Shown: positions 48,244 to 58,565 of the stretch, one piece after another
How the letters are laid out: the number at the start of each line of letters is the position of its first letter
Position numbering within the stretch: the stretch's first letter is position 1
NCBI GenBank assembly: GCA_033239005.1
Contig: BSQZ01000006.1
Location: 6,255,501 to 6,319,500, forward strand
Direction: 5' to 3'
DNA: 64,000 nt
From: Lamellibrachia satsuma
Taxonomy: Eukaryota > Annelida > Polychaeta > Sabellida > Siboglinidae
The notes under the pieces: generated by a model
The model's database searches: none
What the model saw: only the letters and a program-made list of their open reading frames with translations
What the model was told of the DNA's origin: nothing
Program-made: the position numbers and the translations under genes

Positions 48244-48867
48244 ATGTCGTCGTCGGCTAATTCGCCGCTTAAGGTTTTGATTTTGGGGCATAGTCACATT
48301 TATTGGCTTGGTGAGCATGCACGGACGGGAAATCCGGCCGGGCTGTTCACCGATTTTTGGGTACGGGACCAAAGTTGCAAAGTAAATTACTTGGGAATTC
48401 GGGGGGCCACGCTACCCTCCCTTTCCTCACCAGCGGCCATGATGCGTATCGCTACGTTTCACGCGGATGTCTGCGTTTTACATTTGGGGGGTAACGACCT
48501 AGATGCTGGATCTGCTCCCGATCCAGTACTAGTGGCGCTGGACATCCAGCGTTTGGCCGTTAAATTACTTGGTTTAGGTGTCAAGCAGGTCGCCGTTTGT
48601 CAGGTCATACGTAGACGTAAATGGCGCAACTTCACTTACGAGGAGGGTGCTGATCGTGTAATCCATGTCAATGACTACCTCGAACATTTCTGTAACGACA
48701 CCGAAGGGATCTTTTTCTGGAGGCATAAGCGCCTCTGGAATAGCATCCGCCCTGTCTTTCGCAGAGACGGAGTCCATTTTAGTGACATCGGTAATTTCAG
48801 GTTGTACCGCTCCATCCGAGGAGCCGTCATAAAAGCTGTAAAGCAGGTCACTGATGGCGGTGTGTAG
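48244..48867 (+). CDS. SGNH/GDSL-like hydrolase of the YR retrotransposon
   Basis: An intact frame of 207 residues. SGNH blocks are visible: block I as LGHSH (candidate nucleophile Ser17, with GHS in place of the usual GDS), block III as LHLGGNDLD (Gly83, Asn84), and block V as DGVH (Asp175, His178). Ngaro elements and some CR1 LINEs are known to carry such esterase-like proteins, whose role in transposition is unsettled. There is no signal peptide or membrane segment. The start ATG at 48244 follows the A1 leader by about 200 bp. This and Gag are the only ORFs of the element without disruption. Confidence 0.85.
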   Translation: MSSSANSPLKVLILGHSHIYWLGEHARTGNPAGLFTDFWVRDQSCKVNYLGIRGATLPSLSSPAAMMRIATFHADVCVLHLGGNDLDAGSAPDPVLVALDIQRLAVKLLGLGVKQVAVCQVIRRRKWRNFTYEEGADRVIHVNDYLEHFCNDTEGIFFWRHKRLWNSIRPVFRRDGVHFSDIGNFRLYRSIRGAVIKAVKQVTDGGV

Positions 48868-49019
48868 CCACATGGTCATGGGTCGAGAGTGTTTTTCCGT
48901 TGTAACGGGCTGTCGATTGCCTGATGACAATATTTGTGATAGTCTTTGACTGGATTTCATGTAACCACTTATTTCTACCATGATTATTTTTTTTTTTTTT
49001 TTGTATTGGGTTCTCAGTT

Positions 49020-50110
49020 ACTGCGTTCTTGGCTACGTAGTGTGCAGTAACGTGTTATAGAGCTTTCTTCATTGTCATGTGATTTTTGTTGTGCTTACGC
49101 ACTTTTCTATATTCATGTTACATGGTGTGTGTGGTCAGACTATAGTGTCATGATCAACCTCAGGGGATTTATGTCGTGCTTCGTCAATAATTTTATCCAT
49201 GTTACGTAGTGTGCATAGTCACACTGCAGTGCTTTGATCACTGTCATGAGATTTATTTTCGTGATTCGCCACTGTTTTTATCCCGTGTTACGTAGTGTGC
49301 CTTGTCACACTGCAGTGTTTTGTTCACTGTCATGGGATTTATTGTCGTGCGTCGTCACTGTTTTTTATCCATGTTACGTAGTGTGCCTTGTCACACTGCA
49401 GTGCTTTGTTCATTGTCATGGGATTTATTGTCGTGCGTCGTCACTGTTTTTTATCCATGTTACGTAGTGTGCCTTGCCACACTGCAGTGCTATGATCACT
49501 GTCATGGGATTTATTGTTGTGCGTCGTCACTGTTTTTGTACCCGTGTTACGTAGTGTGCCTTGTCACACTGCAGTGCTTTGTTCACTGTCATGGGATTTA
49601 TTGTTGTGCGTCGTCACTGTTTTTGTACCCGTGTTACGTAGTGTGCCTTGTCACACTGCAGTGCTTTGTTCACTGTCATGGGATTTCTTGTTGTGCGTCG
49701 TCACTGTTTTTGTACCCGTGTTACGTAGTGTGCCTTGTCACACTGCAGTGCTTTGTTCACTGTCATGGGATTTCTTGTTGTGCGTCGTCACTGTTTTTGT
49801 ACCCGTGTTACGTAGTGTGCCTTGTCACACTGCAGTGCTTTGTTCACTGTCATGGGATTTATTGTCGTGCGTCGTCACTGTTTTTTATCCATGTTACGTA
49901 GTGTGCCTTGTCACACTGCAGTGCTTTGATCACTGTCATGGGATTTAGGTCATGCATCATCACGCTTATTGCTTCGTCACTAATTTTATCCATGTTACGT
50001 AGTGTGCATAGTCACACTACAGTGCTTTGATCACTGTCATGGGATTTAGTGTCGTGTGTCGCCACTGTTTTTATCCAGGCTACGGAGTGTGCATTGTCAC
50101 ACTACAAGTG
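49020..50110 (+). repeat. 86-bp minisatellite inside the YR retrotransposon
   Basis: Eleven to twelve units of about 86 bp contain gttacgtagtgtgccttgtc, acactgcagtgctttg and tcactgtcatgggattta. The central copies are nearly identical and the outer copies are diverged. Open frames across it (up to 199 codons) are a by-product of the repeat. A poly-T run precedes it at 48988..49002. Confidence 0.93.
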
Positions 50111-50189
50111 CTAGAGCTTCATGCAGGATCACTGTCATGGTGAGATAAGCTTTATCTAGTCGCTGCTGCTGTTGTATTGTTGTTGCAGA

Positions 50190-51581
50190 ATGGCACGTGC
50201 TAAGGCTACACGGGGTCGTGGACGGCCTGCAATGCAGAACACGTCACCCAGACAAACTCGGGCTCGATCAGCACGCGCACGCTCAGCTGCAGTGTCTGCT
50301 GCCGCGTCTGTTGCCGCCCTGACGTCTGCTCCTGCCGCAGCGACATCTGCTGCCGCCGCGACGTCTGCTCCTGCCACGGTGTCTGCTGCCGCCTCGGCAG
50401 TTGTCTCAATGGGGGCTCCGCCACCTGAGTGTGCGATTCGGGAGCATTTTGAGGATGCTCCTAGTCTTCAGGCGGTGGTGCGAGATGCGCAGGAGCCAGC
50501 CTTGCCCCGGAGCCAGTGGGAACGCGACATGGAACGCCGCGTGGCATCGTCTGAGAGAATGCTTCAGCAAATCCACACCATGGTGATGGCTTTGCACCCG
50601 GCGCCAGTTGCTGGTTCCCCACCTGCTGCTCTGGGCAGTGCCGCACAGGTGACGGCCGGCCAGGGTCCAGACACGCCGGAGTGGGGACATGCTTTTCCGG
50701 TGCAGCCTGTCGAGCCAGATCATCTTGCCCAGGAGCAGCCATTGCCATTTGGTTATGGTGCCAATGACAATGTCGCCCCCTGGCCTACTGCCAACTTTAT
50801 GCATGTTCCAGGTAATGAGGTTTTAGGGTCTCTGCCGCGGGCCACGCAGGAATTGATGGCATCGTGCGCATCAGTTTCCTTGCCACTCCATGCCCGTATC
50901 CCCGATGCCCTTAGAGCTAAGATTTGGGCTGGTGAGTTCATAGACCTGTCCCTCCTCATTAAGCCCGACCAGCTCCAGCAGCATGATTACGCCCTGTCAG
51001 TGCAGGGTGCTCCCGCTAGCCCCTCTTTCTGCGTGTCCCCGGCAAAGGCCAAGCCAAGTGAGACCCTATCTTTTCAGTTGTGGATGCAAGCATTTCAAAT
51101 GTATATGTCCGTGTATTTAACGCAGCCCGCTAACCTTCCTTGTGCCACTAAGATGTTAAAATATATCGAAGTCGTTCGAGGCCTTGCACAAGAGGGGGCC
51201 GATTGGCGATCATACGACCAAGTTTTCAGGTCCCTGCGGTATCGGGCGGGGTGGGCATGGGACTCGATCAACTGGGAGCTATGGCTGAAGGCATCTCAAA
51301 CTAAGGCAGATCAGTTGCAGCCCCCAGGGTCCCCCTTTCCAGGCAAGGGCAGGGCCCGGACCCCAACTGCCAGTCCGTGCTTTGCATTCAACCGGGGAGA
51401 CATGTGTAACAAGAACACATGTCGCTGGATGCACAAATGTAGAGTCTGCGGGGGGTCCCACCCATCGATTAGGTGTTTCAGCAGACGGGCAAAGCACCAG
51501 CGCCCAGGTAACCCAACTCTGCCCGGTCCCCCAGCTGGACCTTCGACCGCCACTGGCTCGCCCGCTTGGGCTAGGAAGTAA
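50190..51581 (+). CDS. Gag-like protein of the YR retrotransposon
   Basis: 463 residues from the ATG at 50190, which sits just after a good splice acceptor. The N-terminus is basic (MARAKATRGRGR) and followed by a long Ala/Ser-rich stretch. A central conserved block (LHARIPDALRAKIWAGEFID, LLIKPDQL, FQLWMQAFQMYMSVY) is typical of DIRS/Ngaro ORF1 proteins. Near the C-terminus lie Cys/His clusters (CFAFNRGDMCNKNTCRWMHKC and CRVCGGSHPSIRC) that look like CCCH and zinc-knuckle nucleic-acid-binding motifs. The RT frame overlaps the 3' end in the +1 register, so Gag-Pol may be made by frameshifting or reinitiation. Confidence 0.85.
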   Translation: MARAKATRGRGRPAMQNTSPRQTRARSARARSAAVSAAASVAALTSAPAAATSAAAATSAPATVSAAASAVVSMGAPPPECAIREHFEDAPSLQAVVRDAQEPALPRSQWERDMERRVASSERMLQQIHTMVMALHPAPVAGSPPAALGSAAQVTAGQGPDTPEWGHAFPVQPVEPDHLAQEQPLPFGYGANDNVAPWPTANFMHVPGNEVLGSLPRATQELMASCASVSLPLHARIPDALRAKIWAGEFIDLSLLIKPDQLQQHDYALSVQGAPASPSFCVSPAKAKPSETLSFQLWMQAFQMYMSVYLTQPANLPCATKMLKYIEVVRGLAQEGADWRSYDQVFRSLRYRAGWAWDSINWELWLKASQTKADQLQPPGSPFPGKGRARTPTASPCFAFNRGDMCNKNTCRWMHKCRVCGGSHPSIRCFSRRAKHQRPGNPTLPGPPAGPSTATGSPAWARK

Positions 51582-53172
51582 GTTGCCCTCACCTGTGTCC
51601 CCAGAAACACTCAGTAGTATTTTAGATGGTTATGATAACAATTTAGTGGCATATCTTTTGCATGGTTTCACTCATGGTTTTCAGATTGGTTGTGTTGGAT
51701 TGCCCCCGCAGCGAGGGGAAGTGGTAAGTAATCTTAAATCTGCTGACGAATTTGCAGAAGTCATAGATCAGAAGTTAGCAAAAGAGTTGGCATTGGGTCG
51801 CATACTTGGGCCTTACGACTTTCAGCCAACTTGTCTACGGTATAGAATTTCACCACTAGGCGTTGTGCCGAAGAAGTCTCCCGGAGAATTTAGGATGATA
51901 CACCACCTATCATATCCTGAAGGTTCCTCGGTTAATGATTTTATTCCTAAGGCGATCTCTTCGGTTCAATACGCAACGATCCAGGATGCGATTGATTTCA
52001 TACGGCATTCTCCGACGCCTGTTTACATGGCTAATGTGGATGTGGAATCAGCATTTCGTATTATTCCGGTCTCTCCAGCGGACAGGCCTTTGTTGGGTTT
52101 TCAGTAGAAAGGAAAATTTTTTATGGATGCTGTCCTTCCTATGGGTTGTTCGAGCAGTTGTGCGATCTTTGAATGTTTCAGTACTGCGTTGGAGTGGGCT
52201 GCGAAGGTGAAATTAGGTGTGACGGGAATGGTGCATGTCATTGACGATTTCCTGTTGTTGGCACACTCAGTTGAAAAATGCAATCACGATCTCATGGCTT
52301 TTGTTGCTCTTTGCAAACAAATTGGGGTTCCACTGGCACCTAGTAAAACGGTGGGCCCATCCTCTTCCATCCCTTTTTTGGGCATTATCTTGGATGCTGT
52401 CCATATGGAGGCTCGGCTTCCTGACGATAAGTTGGAGAAGGCCAGGTCATTGCTTTTAGCTTTCCAGAGTAAACAGAAAGTTACTCTTAAGGAACTTCAA
52501 TCACTTATTGGCGTTCTGAATTTTGCTTGTTCAGTTGTCGTCCCAGGCAGGGCCTTTCTGCGGTGGCTGATAGATTTGACGATGGGCGTGCACAAGCCAC
52601 ATCATCATATCCGCTTGACCCGGGAGGCTAAACTAGATCTCGGTGTTTGGTGGGAATTTTTGTTGTATTTCAATGGCAGGTCCTTCTTCTTGGACGACAG
52701 TTTTTTGACAGGTGACTATCTCCAACTGTACACTGATGCAGCAGGTGGTATAGGGTATGGCGCACTGTGTGGGTCAGAGTGGTTTTGTGGTGAGTGGCCA
52801 GTGGCATGGCGATTATTCAATGTCGCGGCGTTGGAGCTGTATCCTATCATGGCAGCAGTGCATGTTTGGGGTGATGCTTGGGCAAACAAAAGTGTCTGTT
52901 TTTTCATGGACAATGAAGCCCTTGTACCTATAATTAATAACCAGACATCGCGTGAACCACGCATCATGGCATTACTACGTCCACTTGTATTGGCATGCTT
53001 GCGTTTTAATATTAACTTTGCAGCACGTCACATACCTGGTCGAATTAACACTCTGGCTGATAAATTGTCACGTTTACAGGTGGATGAATTTCGACAACTG
53101 GCACCCTGGGCGAAGGTCAACCCGGTGGAAGTACCTTACAGTGTGTCCCCGACAGGCTTAAGGAATCTTTAG
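51382..53172 (+). pseudogene. reverse transcriptase-RNase H of the YR retrotransposon, one in-frame stop
   Basis: The frame is open from about 51382 except for an amber codon at 52105..52107, after LLGFQ and before the KGKFFMDAVLPMG block, where related RTs usually have Trp. RT motifs are present: RYRISPLGVVPKKSPGEFRM, ANVDVESAFRIIPV, LPMGCSSSCAIF, and the catalytic pair in HVIDDFLLL (Asp codons 52243..52248). RNase H follows, with YTDAAGGIGYGA, ELYPIMAAVHVWG, FMDNEALV and ARHIPGRINTLADKLSR, so all expected acidic residues are visible. Apart from the stop the frame is clean, consistent with recent inactivation or stop read-through. Confidence 0.88.
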
Positions 53173-54051
53173 ACAAGCTGCTGCAGGCCTCCTTAGCTCC
53201 ATCATCAAGGGCCCATTATGAGCGCGCTTGGAAGAAATTGGTAAATTTTCATGTCTCGTTGGGCTTACCAACTCGTCTGCCAGTTTCGGTACCGATGGTG
53301 TTGCTTTTTATTGCACACTTGTATGCCAGTGGCTCTGCCCCAGCATCCATTGTTTCTACTGTATCAGCGGTGGCTTATTTCCACAAAATCAATGGTTTCC
53401 ATGACCCGTCGAATTGCTTTATGGTATCTAAGTTGTTGGCAGGAGCTCGTAATTTGGGAACGGTCCCTGATGTCCGCCTGCCTGTCACACTCCCTGTACT
53501 CAGTCGCTTAGTGCAGGCTTTACCCACCGTGTTTACATCTCGGTATAAGTGTCTTATGCTCCGAGCCATGATGGTACTGGCATTCAAAGCTTATTTGCGG
53601 ATAGGGAAATGGTGCCTCGATCACGTGGCACGATACGTGGTTGTTTGCACATGGATGATGTTTTATTATCCGGGAGTTGATCACAATCTCTTTCCGGCGT
53701 TTTAAGCATAGTGCGAGGCAAGGTCCCCAATCCCTACAAGTGAGAGGCGAGTGCATTCAGGGGACTAGAATCCACCCCGCTTCTTTTTGCGAGATTTCCA
53801 GCTGGCCAGAGGCAACGTGCAGGCTTCTCTGTTCGCATACCCAGATGGCTCTCCAATGTTACGCAGTGAATTTGATGTGTCATTGAAGCGATTACTGGGT
53901 TTTGTGGCTACCAAACTAGTGCTTTTAAGGGTCACAGCTTTCGTATTGGGGCAGCCACTGCAGCCGCACTGAGGGCGAATCGGATGCGCAGATCAGAGCG
54001 GCAGGCAGGTGGACTTCGGATGCGTTTAAGAAATACATTAGGATTGCTTGA
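53139..54051 (+). pseudogene. tyrosine recombinase of the YR retrotransposon, multiply frameshifted
   Basis: The N-terminal SAM-like core-binding part (ASLAPSSRAHYERAWKKL onward) overlaps the RT end and is open to about 53705. Conserved pieces continue in other registers: KHSARQGPQ (about 53690..53760), FAYPDGSPMLRSEFD (about 53830..53880), the HxxR box in GHSFRIGAATAAALR (about 53930..53975), and the segment with the nucleophile Tyr in FKKYIRIA (about 54024..54048). At least four frame changes separate the catalytic residues, so no full-length active recombinase can be made from this copy. Confidence 0.82.
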
Positions 54052-54139
54052 GTAGGAGTGCTCACTGTTCTATCTAATGGTTCTTAACTTCAGCGATTAT
54101 TTAGGGTTGGTGGGGTGGTCACATGGTCGGTGACCGGTG

Positions 54140-54523
54140 GCGAATTGGCCCCACCTTTGTAGTTATTCCAGTTAGAGCTAGTGTATTTTTAAGCAGGTAG
54201 TTGTATTCATAGACTGCGTGATAGCATGTAGGGCATTATGCTATTTGGTTTAAGGGTGTTCCATAACAATAGTAATGCCATTGTTTCTTTTATTTGTTCT
54301 AGGAATACTGCTACTGCTTTGTGGTGAAATGTGGGCTCTATTGAACCCGACGTCCAGGAGGCTCGCATGGGGCGTAGTCAGCCTGGCGTTGGGTTGTGGA
54401 GCCCACATTTCTTTGTTTACATTTCTTTGAAAAGTGGGCTTACCCTTAATCCCCACAATAAACGTCATTCATTTGGCCTTTTCATATCTCTATATCTGTG
54501 TTGTGTTGTTGATTGCATAAATG
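54140..54523 (+). repeat. B1 internal repeat of the YR retrotransposon
   Basis: Matches B2 (55008..55392) with only a handful of differences, such as ctattgaac/ctactgaac and one T insertion. It ends in gattgcataaatg, overlapping the start of A2. Confidence 0.93.
54457..54462 (+). terminator. polyadenylation signal in B1
   Basis: AATAAA in ccccacaataaacgtc near the end of the B repeat. The same signal is in B2 at about 55326..55331. Confidence 0.5.
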
Positions 54524-54788
54524 GGAGTATGCAACATTGGCACAGCCAATGTTGCATATAGGTTTTTATGCGAGCAACACCACATACAATTAATGATTGG
54601 TCCATTGCTAATTTATTCTATTATGCTAATCCAGCAGAGCTGGGTGACGCGCTCTGTGACCCACTTTGCTGCCTCCATATTTTGAACCAATCAGCGCGCA
54701 CCAGCTGCGCGACGCTACAGATTTCAAACTTGGACTAGCCACTTCGTTTTGTGAAAGCATACGGAGTGGATGCGCTTTGAAAATTTGT
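54516..54788 (+). repeat. A2 repeat of the YR retrotransposon
   Basis: Identical to A1 (47768..48040). The B1/A2 overlap on cataaatg (54516..54523) represents the joined circle junction expected for this class. Confidence 0.95.
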
Positions 54789-55007
54789 CCCACCCTCCTC
54801 CCCATCTTTCTCCCTGTGGTATGTTTACTTGTTAGCAGCAATTGTACATCTTTGGTGGAAGTGGGGTGTTCATGTCTCAAAGCTTTCCCATTTTTTGATT
54901 GCGATAGTGGACATGGGAGTTTTGGCTTTCCCAGAAGTGTTCACGGGTTTTAATGCTGGGACGCAGCTCGCTTCCCTTCCACCTTGGATTTTAGAACTGT
55001 TCGTGTA
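54789..55007 (+). other. C segment between A2 and B2
   Basis: Single-copy within this element, but recognisable in diverged form in the solo units at 55385..56404 and 30373..31080 (shared ctcctcccca, ggacatggg and gcagctcgcttccc blocks). A-C-B therefore behaves as a unit. Confidence 0.7.
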
Positions 55008-55392
55008 GCGAATTGGCCCCACCTTTGTAGTTATTCCAGTTAGAGCTAGTGTATTTTTAAGCAGGTAGTTGTATTCATAGACTGCGTGATAGCATGTAGG
55101 GCATTATGCTATTTGGTTTAAGGGTGTTCCATAACAATAGTAATGCCATTGTTTCTTTTATTTGTTCTAGGAATACTGCTACTGCTTTGTGGTGAAATGT
55201 GGGCTCTACTGAACCCGACGTCCAGGAGGCTCGCATGGGGCGTAGTCAGCCTGGCGTTGGGTTGTGGAGCCCACATTTCTTTGTTTTACATTTCTTTGAA
55301 AAGTGGGCTTACCCTTAATCCCCACAATAAACGTCATTCATTTGGCCTTTTCATATCTCTATATCTGTGTTGTGTTGTTGATTGCATAAATG
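55008..55392 (+). repeat. B2 terminal repeat of the YR retrotransposon
   Basis: Right end of the element. It ends in gattgcataaatg and is immediately followed by the body of an older A unit. Confidence 0.93.
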
Positions 55393-56404
55393 AAATTATG
55401 CAATTCAGTGCAAGTAAAATTGCATACATATTTTTATGCACCCAGCAATGCAGTAATGATTAAAGTAAATGATGCTAATTATTTATGCTAATCTATGCTA
55501 AGTCAAAGTGAGTTCCCACTGAGGGTGACACCTGTCATCATCCCTCCGCATAACAACCGTATGGGTTTACAGGGAATTCTGTGTACTTAGTTGACGCGTT
55601 TAACATTTTTGACCCACCCTCCTCCTCACCTTTCTTCCTGGTTTGGGTTCAAGGTTAACAATAATCGTGCTTCGTTGCTGGATGTGGGATGGTAGAATGC
55701 CTCAATGCTGTCCCTTTCTGAGATTTGATAGTGGACATGGGGTTTTCCCCGAAAATGTCCACAGGGTTTTAATGCGGAGGTGCAGCTCGCTTCCCGCTTT
55801 GATTTAAGAATTATTATCCTTGTAACTGGCTGAAATAGCCCCACCTTTGTGGTTATTTGTGTTTAGATCTATTGTATTTTAAGCACATAGTTTTGTAATC
55901 AGACACAGTGATAAGATAGTATGTAGCACATCTAGGTTATTGTATTTAATGGTTTCATGCTAGTACTGTACTGTAAATAATATTTATAATAGGCGAAATG
56001 GCCCCACCATTGTCATTATTCTAGTTTAGATATAGTGTTTTAAGCATGTAGTGTTGTCTTCTGATCCTGCTTTGTTTAATGGTATGGATTTAATATTAGT
56101 ACTGTACTTTATATAACATTCATAATATCTACTGTGATTACGGTAGTAATGTCATTGTTTCTTTTATCTGTTCTAGGAATACTGCTACTGCTTTATGTGT
56201 TGAAATGTGCACTCTAGGAACCTGGTGTCCAGGAGGTTCACATCAGACGTAGTCAACAGGCCTGGCATTAAGATATAGAGCCCACATTTCTTTGTTTTAA
56301 ACGTCAAAGTGTGCCAAACAAGACTTACACTTAATCCCCATAATAAACAAACATCATCCATTTGGCCTTTTCATATCTCTATATTGGACTTGTGTTGTTG
56401 ATTG
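55385..56404 (+). mobile_element. older diverged A-C-B unit directly abutting the YR retrotransposon
   Basis: It starts with cataaatg, followed by an inverted repeat (tatgcaatt at 55397..55405 and aattgcata at 55418..55426) in the place of the A1 hairpin. Diverged C (about 55610..55800) and B blocks (about 55830..56404) follow, ending gttgttgattg before another cataaat. No ORF is present. Substitutions relative to A2-C-B2 are many, so it is much older than the neighbouring element. Confidence 0.75.
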
Positions 56405-56412
56405 CATAAATT

Positions 56413-57454
56413 ACATATATATTTATTTATTTTCACACACTTTCACCATATTACTAGTGAGAGCAAGGTGCCAGCTTGATATAAATAGTTTGTGTAATTA
56501 TATTTTTTAACTAAAATGTTTTGTCATCTTTAATAGCATATTTCTGTGGCGGCAGATTTCATCACATTGAGAAATATGCTACACATGTTTCCACTAACCT
56601 GATTAACTTAAATTATTCAAAGACAAGTTTTGCTATGAACACTTTCACAAAGCTTACATTTGGGCAAAACAAATATCAGGAAAAATACCTGCACAGTGCG
56701 GACATTCAATTAAATAAATTCATCTAATAACACATTCATGAAGAAATATGCCTTTTTCTGTGTTTTTCTATTCTAGCATTTGAAACGGTAGAATTGTAAA
56801 CTTTACTGCCATGCATCAAAAGGCCAAGAAGCCACGAGAAACTGGTCATTGTGTATCTGAAGTGTAAGTCTGTATCAGTAAATTAGGAAGCCCAAATTAA
56901 ATTACACAGGACAAGGGGCATTGCAACGCATCGTTTAAAACTGTATTTTCTGATTTACTTCATTTACCTGAAACCATGCTTCCACTTTCTGTAGTTAGAC
57001 TGCTTGAAATAATCACAGAACAACAAAGAATGGTGGAAGACAAAGCCTTAATTGAAGGTGTTACTAATCAAATAAATTGCACAGATCATTCTGTTAGGAA
57101 GCCACAATGATGCTTCATTGAAGCAATGTCTTTAATTGGCCCGGAAGTCTTGACTCACACTGCCCAGAGAAAGTTCCAGAAAGGTTTGGAAGTGTAATAA
57201 ATGGAGAATATATACACAAGTTGATTACATGTAGGAACAAAATATGCCATTAATTAATTAATATTACATATGAGAATCATTATATTTTTTGTGCTACTCT
57301 TAAAAATTTAAGTACATATTTCTAGTAGAACTAAGATTGACTGATCTTCCAGCTACGCTTACAAGAAAAAGAAGCTTGACATAATGTAAACCAATGTTTA
57401 CTTGTTTAAGAAAAGATAAAGAACCTTACTTGTTACATATATTAACCAGATTTA
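56413..57454. other. no gene recognised
   Basis: AT-rich. A 60-70-codon plus-strand frame near 56912..57110 (ETMLPLSVVRLLEIITEQQ) looks protein-like but has no start, no consistent splice partner and no known domain. Confidence 0.35.
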
Positions 57455-58430
57455 ACAATATTTAACAAGACTGCCATCCAAGGCAAAGGCCCAGATGGCA
57501 AGTGGACAAGGAAGCCATTGGCTTACCAAGAGTCCAACCATTTTTAATCTATGTGTAATCCGCCCTCCTGAGAAATGTGTCAGCCTTGTTTTTAAACATA
57601 TTCATACTGCTAGCAGTTACACAATCTGTAGATCATTTTTTTCATTCATTGATTGTCCTCTGTGAGTACTTCCTGATATCCAATCTACACCGATCCTTTA
57701 CTAATGTTACCTCATGTCCTCTAGTTTTATTATTTTTCTTGAGTGAGAAAAAATATTTCTATCAATATTTTCATAACCATTCAATTTCTTAAATAATTAA
57801 TTTGATTTCCTCTTAATCGCCTTGTCTTTAGGGTTGTAAAACCACATTCTTTCATTCGTTCTTCATAACTAAGGTCTCTCAGTTTTGTTTGGAATCATTT
57901 TAGTTGCTCTCCTTTGTATTATTTCAAATGTATCTATATCCTTCTTACAATATGGTCTCCAAGCATGTATACAGTACTCCAAATGAGGCCTAACTGTTGC
58001 TTTGTATAGAGGTATAATTAGCTTTTTCCTTGTACGTTATATTTCTCCTAATCAACCCAAGAATTGATTTCCCTTTGAATTTGATTACCCTTTGAAGCTA
58101 CAATACCACACTGCTCTGAAACTTTCACATCAGCACCTATTGCAACTTCTAAGTCCTTTTCTTTTATAGTACTACCTAGAACAGTATCTTCCATTTTATA
58201 GTTTACATCCAAGTTCCCATGTCCTGTGTGCAGGCATTTACATTTCCAAAAATTTAATAGCATCTGCCATTTCTCAGACTATTTAACTAATTTGTCTAGA
58301 TCGTTTTGTAAATGTTGTTTATTACCATCAGTGATAACCCTTCTAAACACTTTTGTGTCATCATGTACATGATGACATATTAGCCTGTGCCACCTTTATA
58401 TTCTAAAAGGTTTTTGAATGTAGACTCTAA
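57455..58430 (-). pseudogene. eroded CR1/Rex-like LINE, RT C-terminus and 3' UTR
   Basis: On the minus strand it reads VSEQCGIVASKGNQIQREIN, then LYKATVRPHLEYCIHAW and FEIIQRRATKMIP in separated frames. This is the hallmark post-RT region of CR1-like LINEs, with stops and frameshifts. The downstream part (57455..57790) is its 3' region and has relatives at 24640..24775 and 39955..40065. Confidence 0.75.
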
Positions 58431-58442
58431 TATTAAAAAAGT

Positions 58443-58565
58443 ATGGGATGGATTGGCAACATCAAGTGTTGGACAGATGGTGGACTCAAAGTGGCTAGAG
58501 AGGTAGCAAGGAGAAACCAACATCATAACTGAGGCTATGGTTGGCTAAATTAATAAACATGATAA
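58443..58565 (+). pseudogene. short LINE C-terminal fragment
   Basis: The plus strand reads MGWIGNIKCWTDGGLKVARE followed by a stop, like the WxDNIKxWTG motif that closes many RTE/Ingi-type ORFs. The fragment is about 35 codons long. Confidence 0.45.

Larger units (their letters stand above)
48130..50188 (+). other. predicted intron of the YR retrotransposon transcript
   Basis: A strong donor (gag|gtgagtgt at 48130) in the leader and a strong acceptor (ttgtattgttgttgcag, ending at 50188) would remove the SGNH ORF and the minisatellite. The Gag ATG would then lie one base after the junction. This suggests unspliced RNA for the hydrolase and spliced RNA for Gag-Pol. It is an inference from splice consensus only. 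Confidence 0.4.
47768..55392 (+). mobile_element. Ngaro-like tyrosine-recombinase retrotransposon with split direct repeats
   Basis: A 7.6-kb element with the order A1 (47768..48040), SGNH ORF, 86-bp minisatellite, Gag ORF, RT/RNase H, tyrosine recombinase, B1 (54140..54523), A2 (54516..54788), C (54789..55007), B2 (55008..55392). This A1-ORFs-B1-A2-B2 layout is characteristic of PAT/Ngaro elements, which integrate a circular DNA by tyrosine recombinase and make no target duplication. An SGNH hydrolase and the absence of an N6-methyltransferase favour Ngaro over DIRS. A1 and A2 are identical over 273 bp, and B1 and B2 differ by very few bases, so insertion was recent. RT has an in-frame stop and the recombinase several frameshifts, so this copy is non-autonomous now. 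Confidence 0.9.

Noticed and set aside
48574..48981. 135-codon minus-strand frame
   Set aside because: Antisense shadow of the SGNH hydrolase ORF.
49234..49948. Cys/Val-rich frames of 144-199 codons
   Set aside because: By-product of the 86-bp minisatellite inside the retrotransposon; starts and ends coincide with the array.
56811..57110. Possible small exons on the plus strand
   Set aside because: The only splice pairing has a 46-base intron and inconsistent phase, and stops interrupt it.
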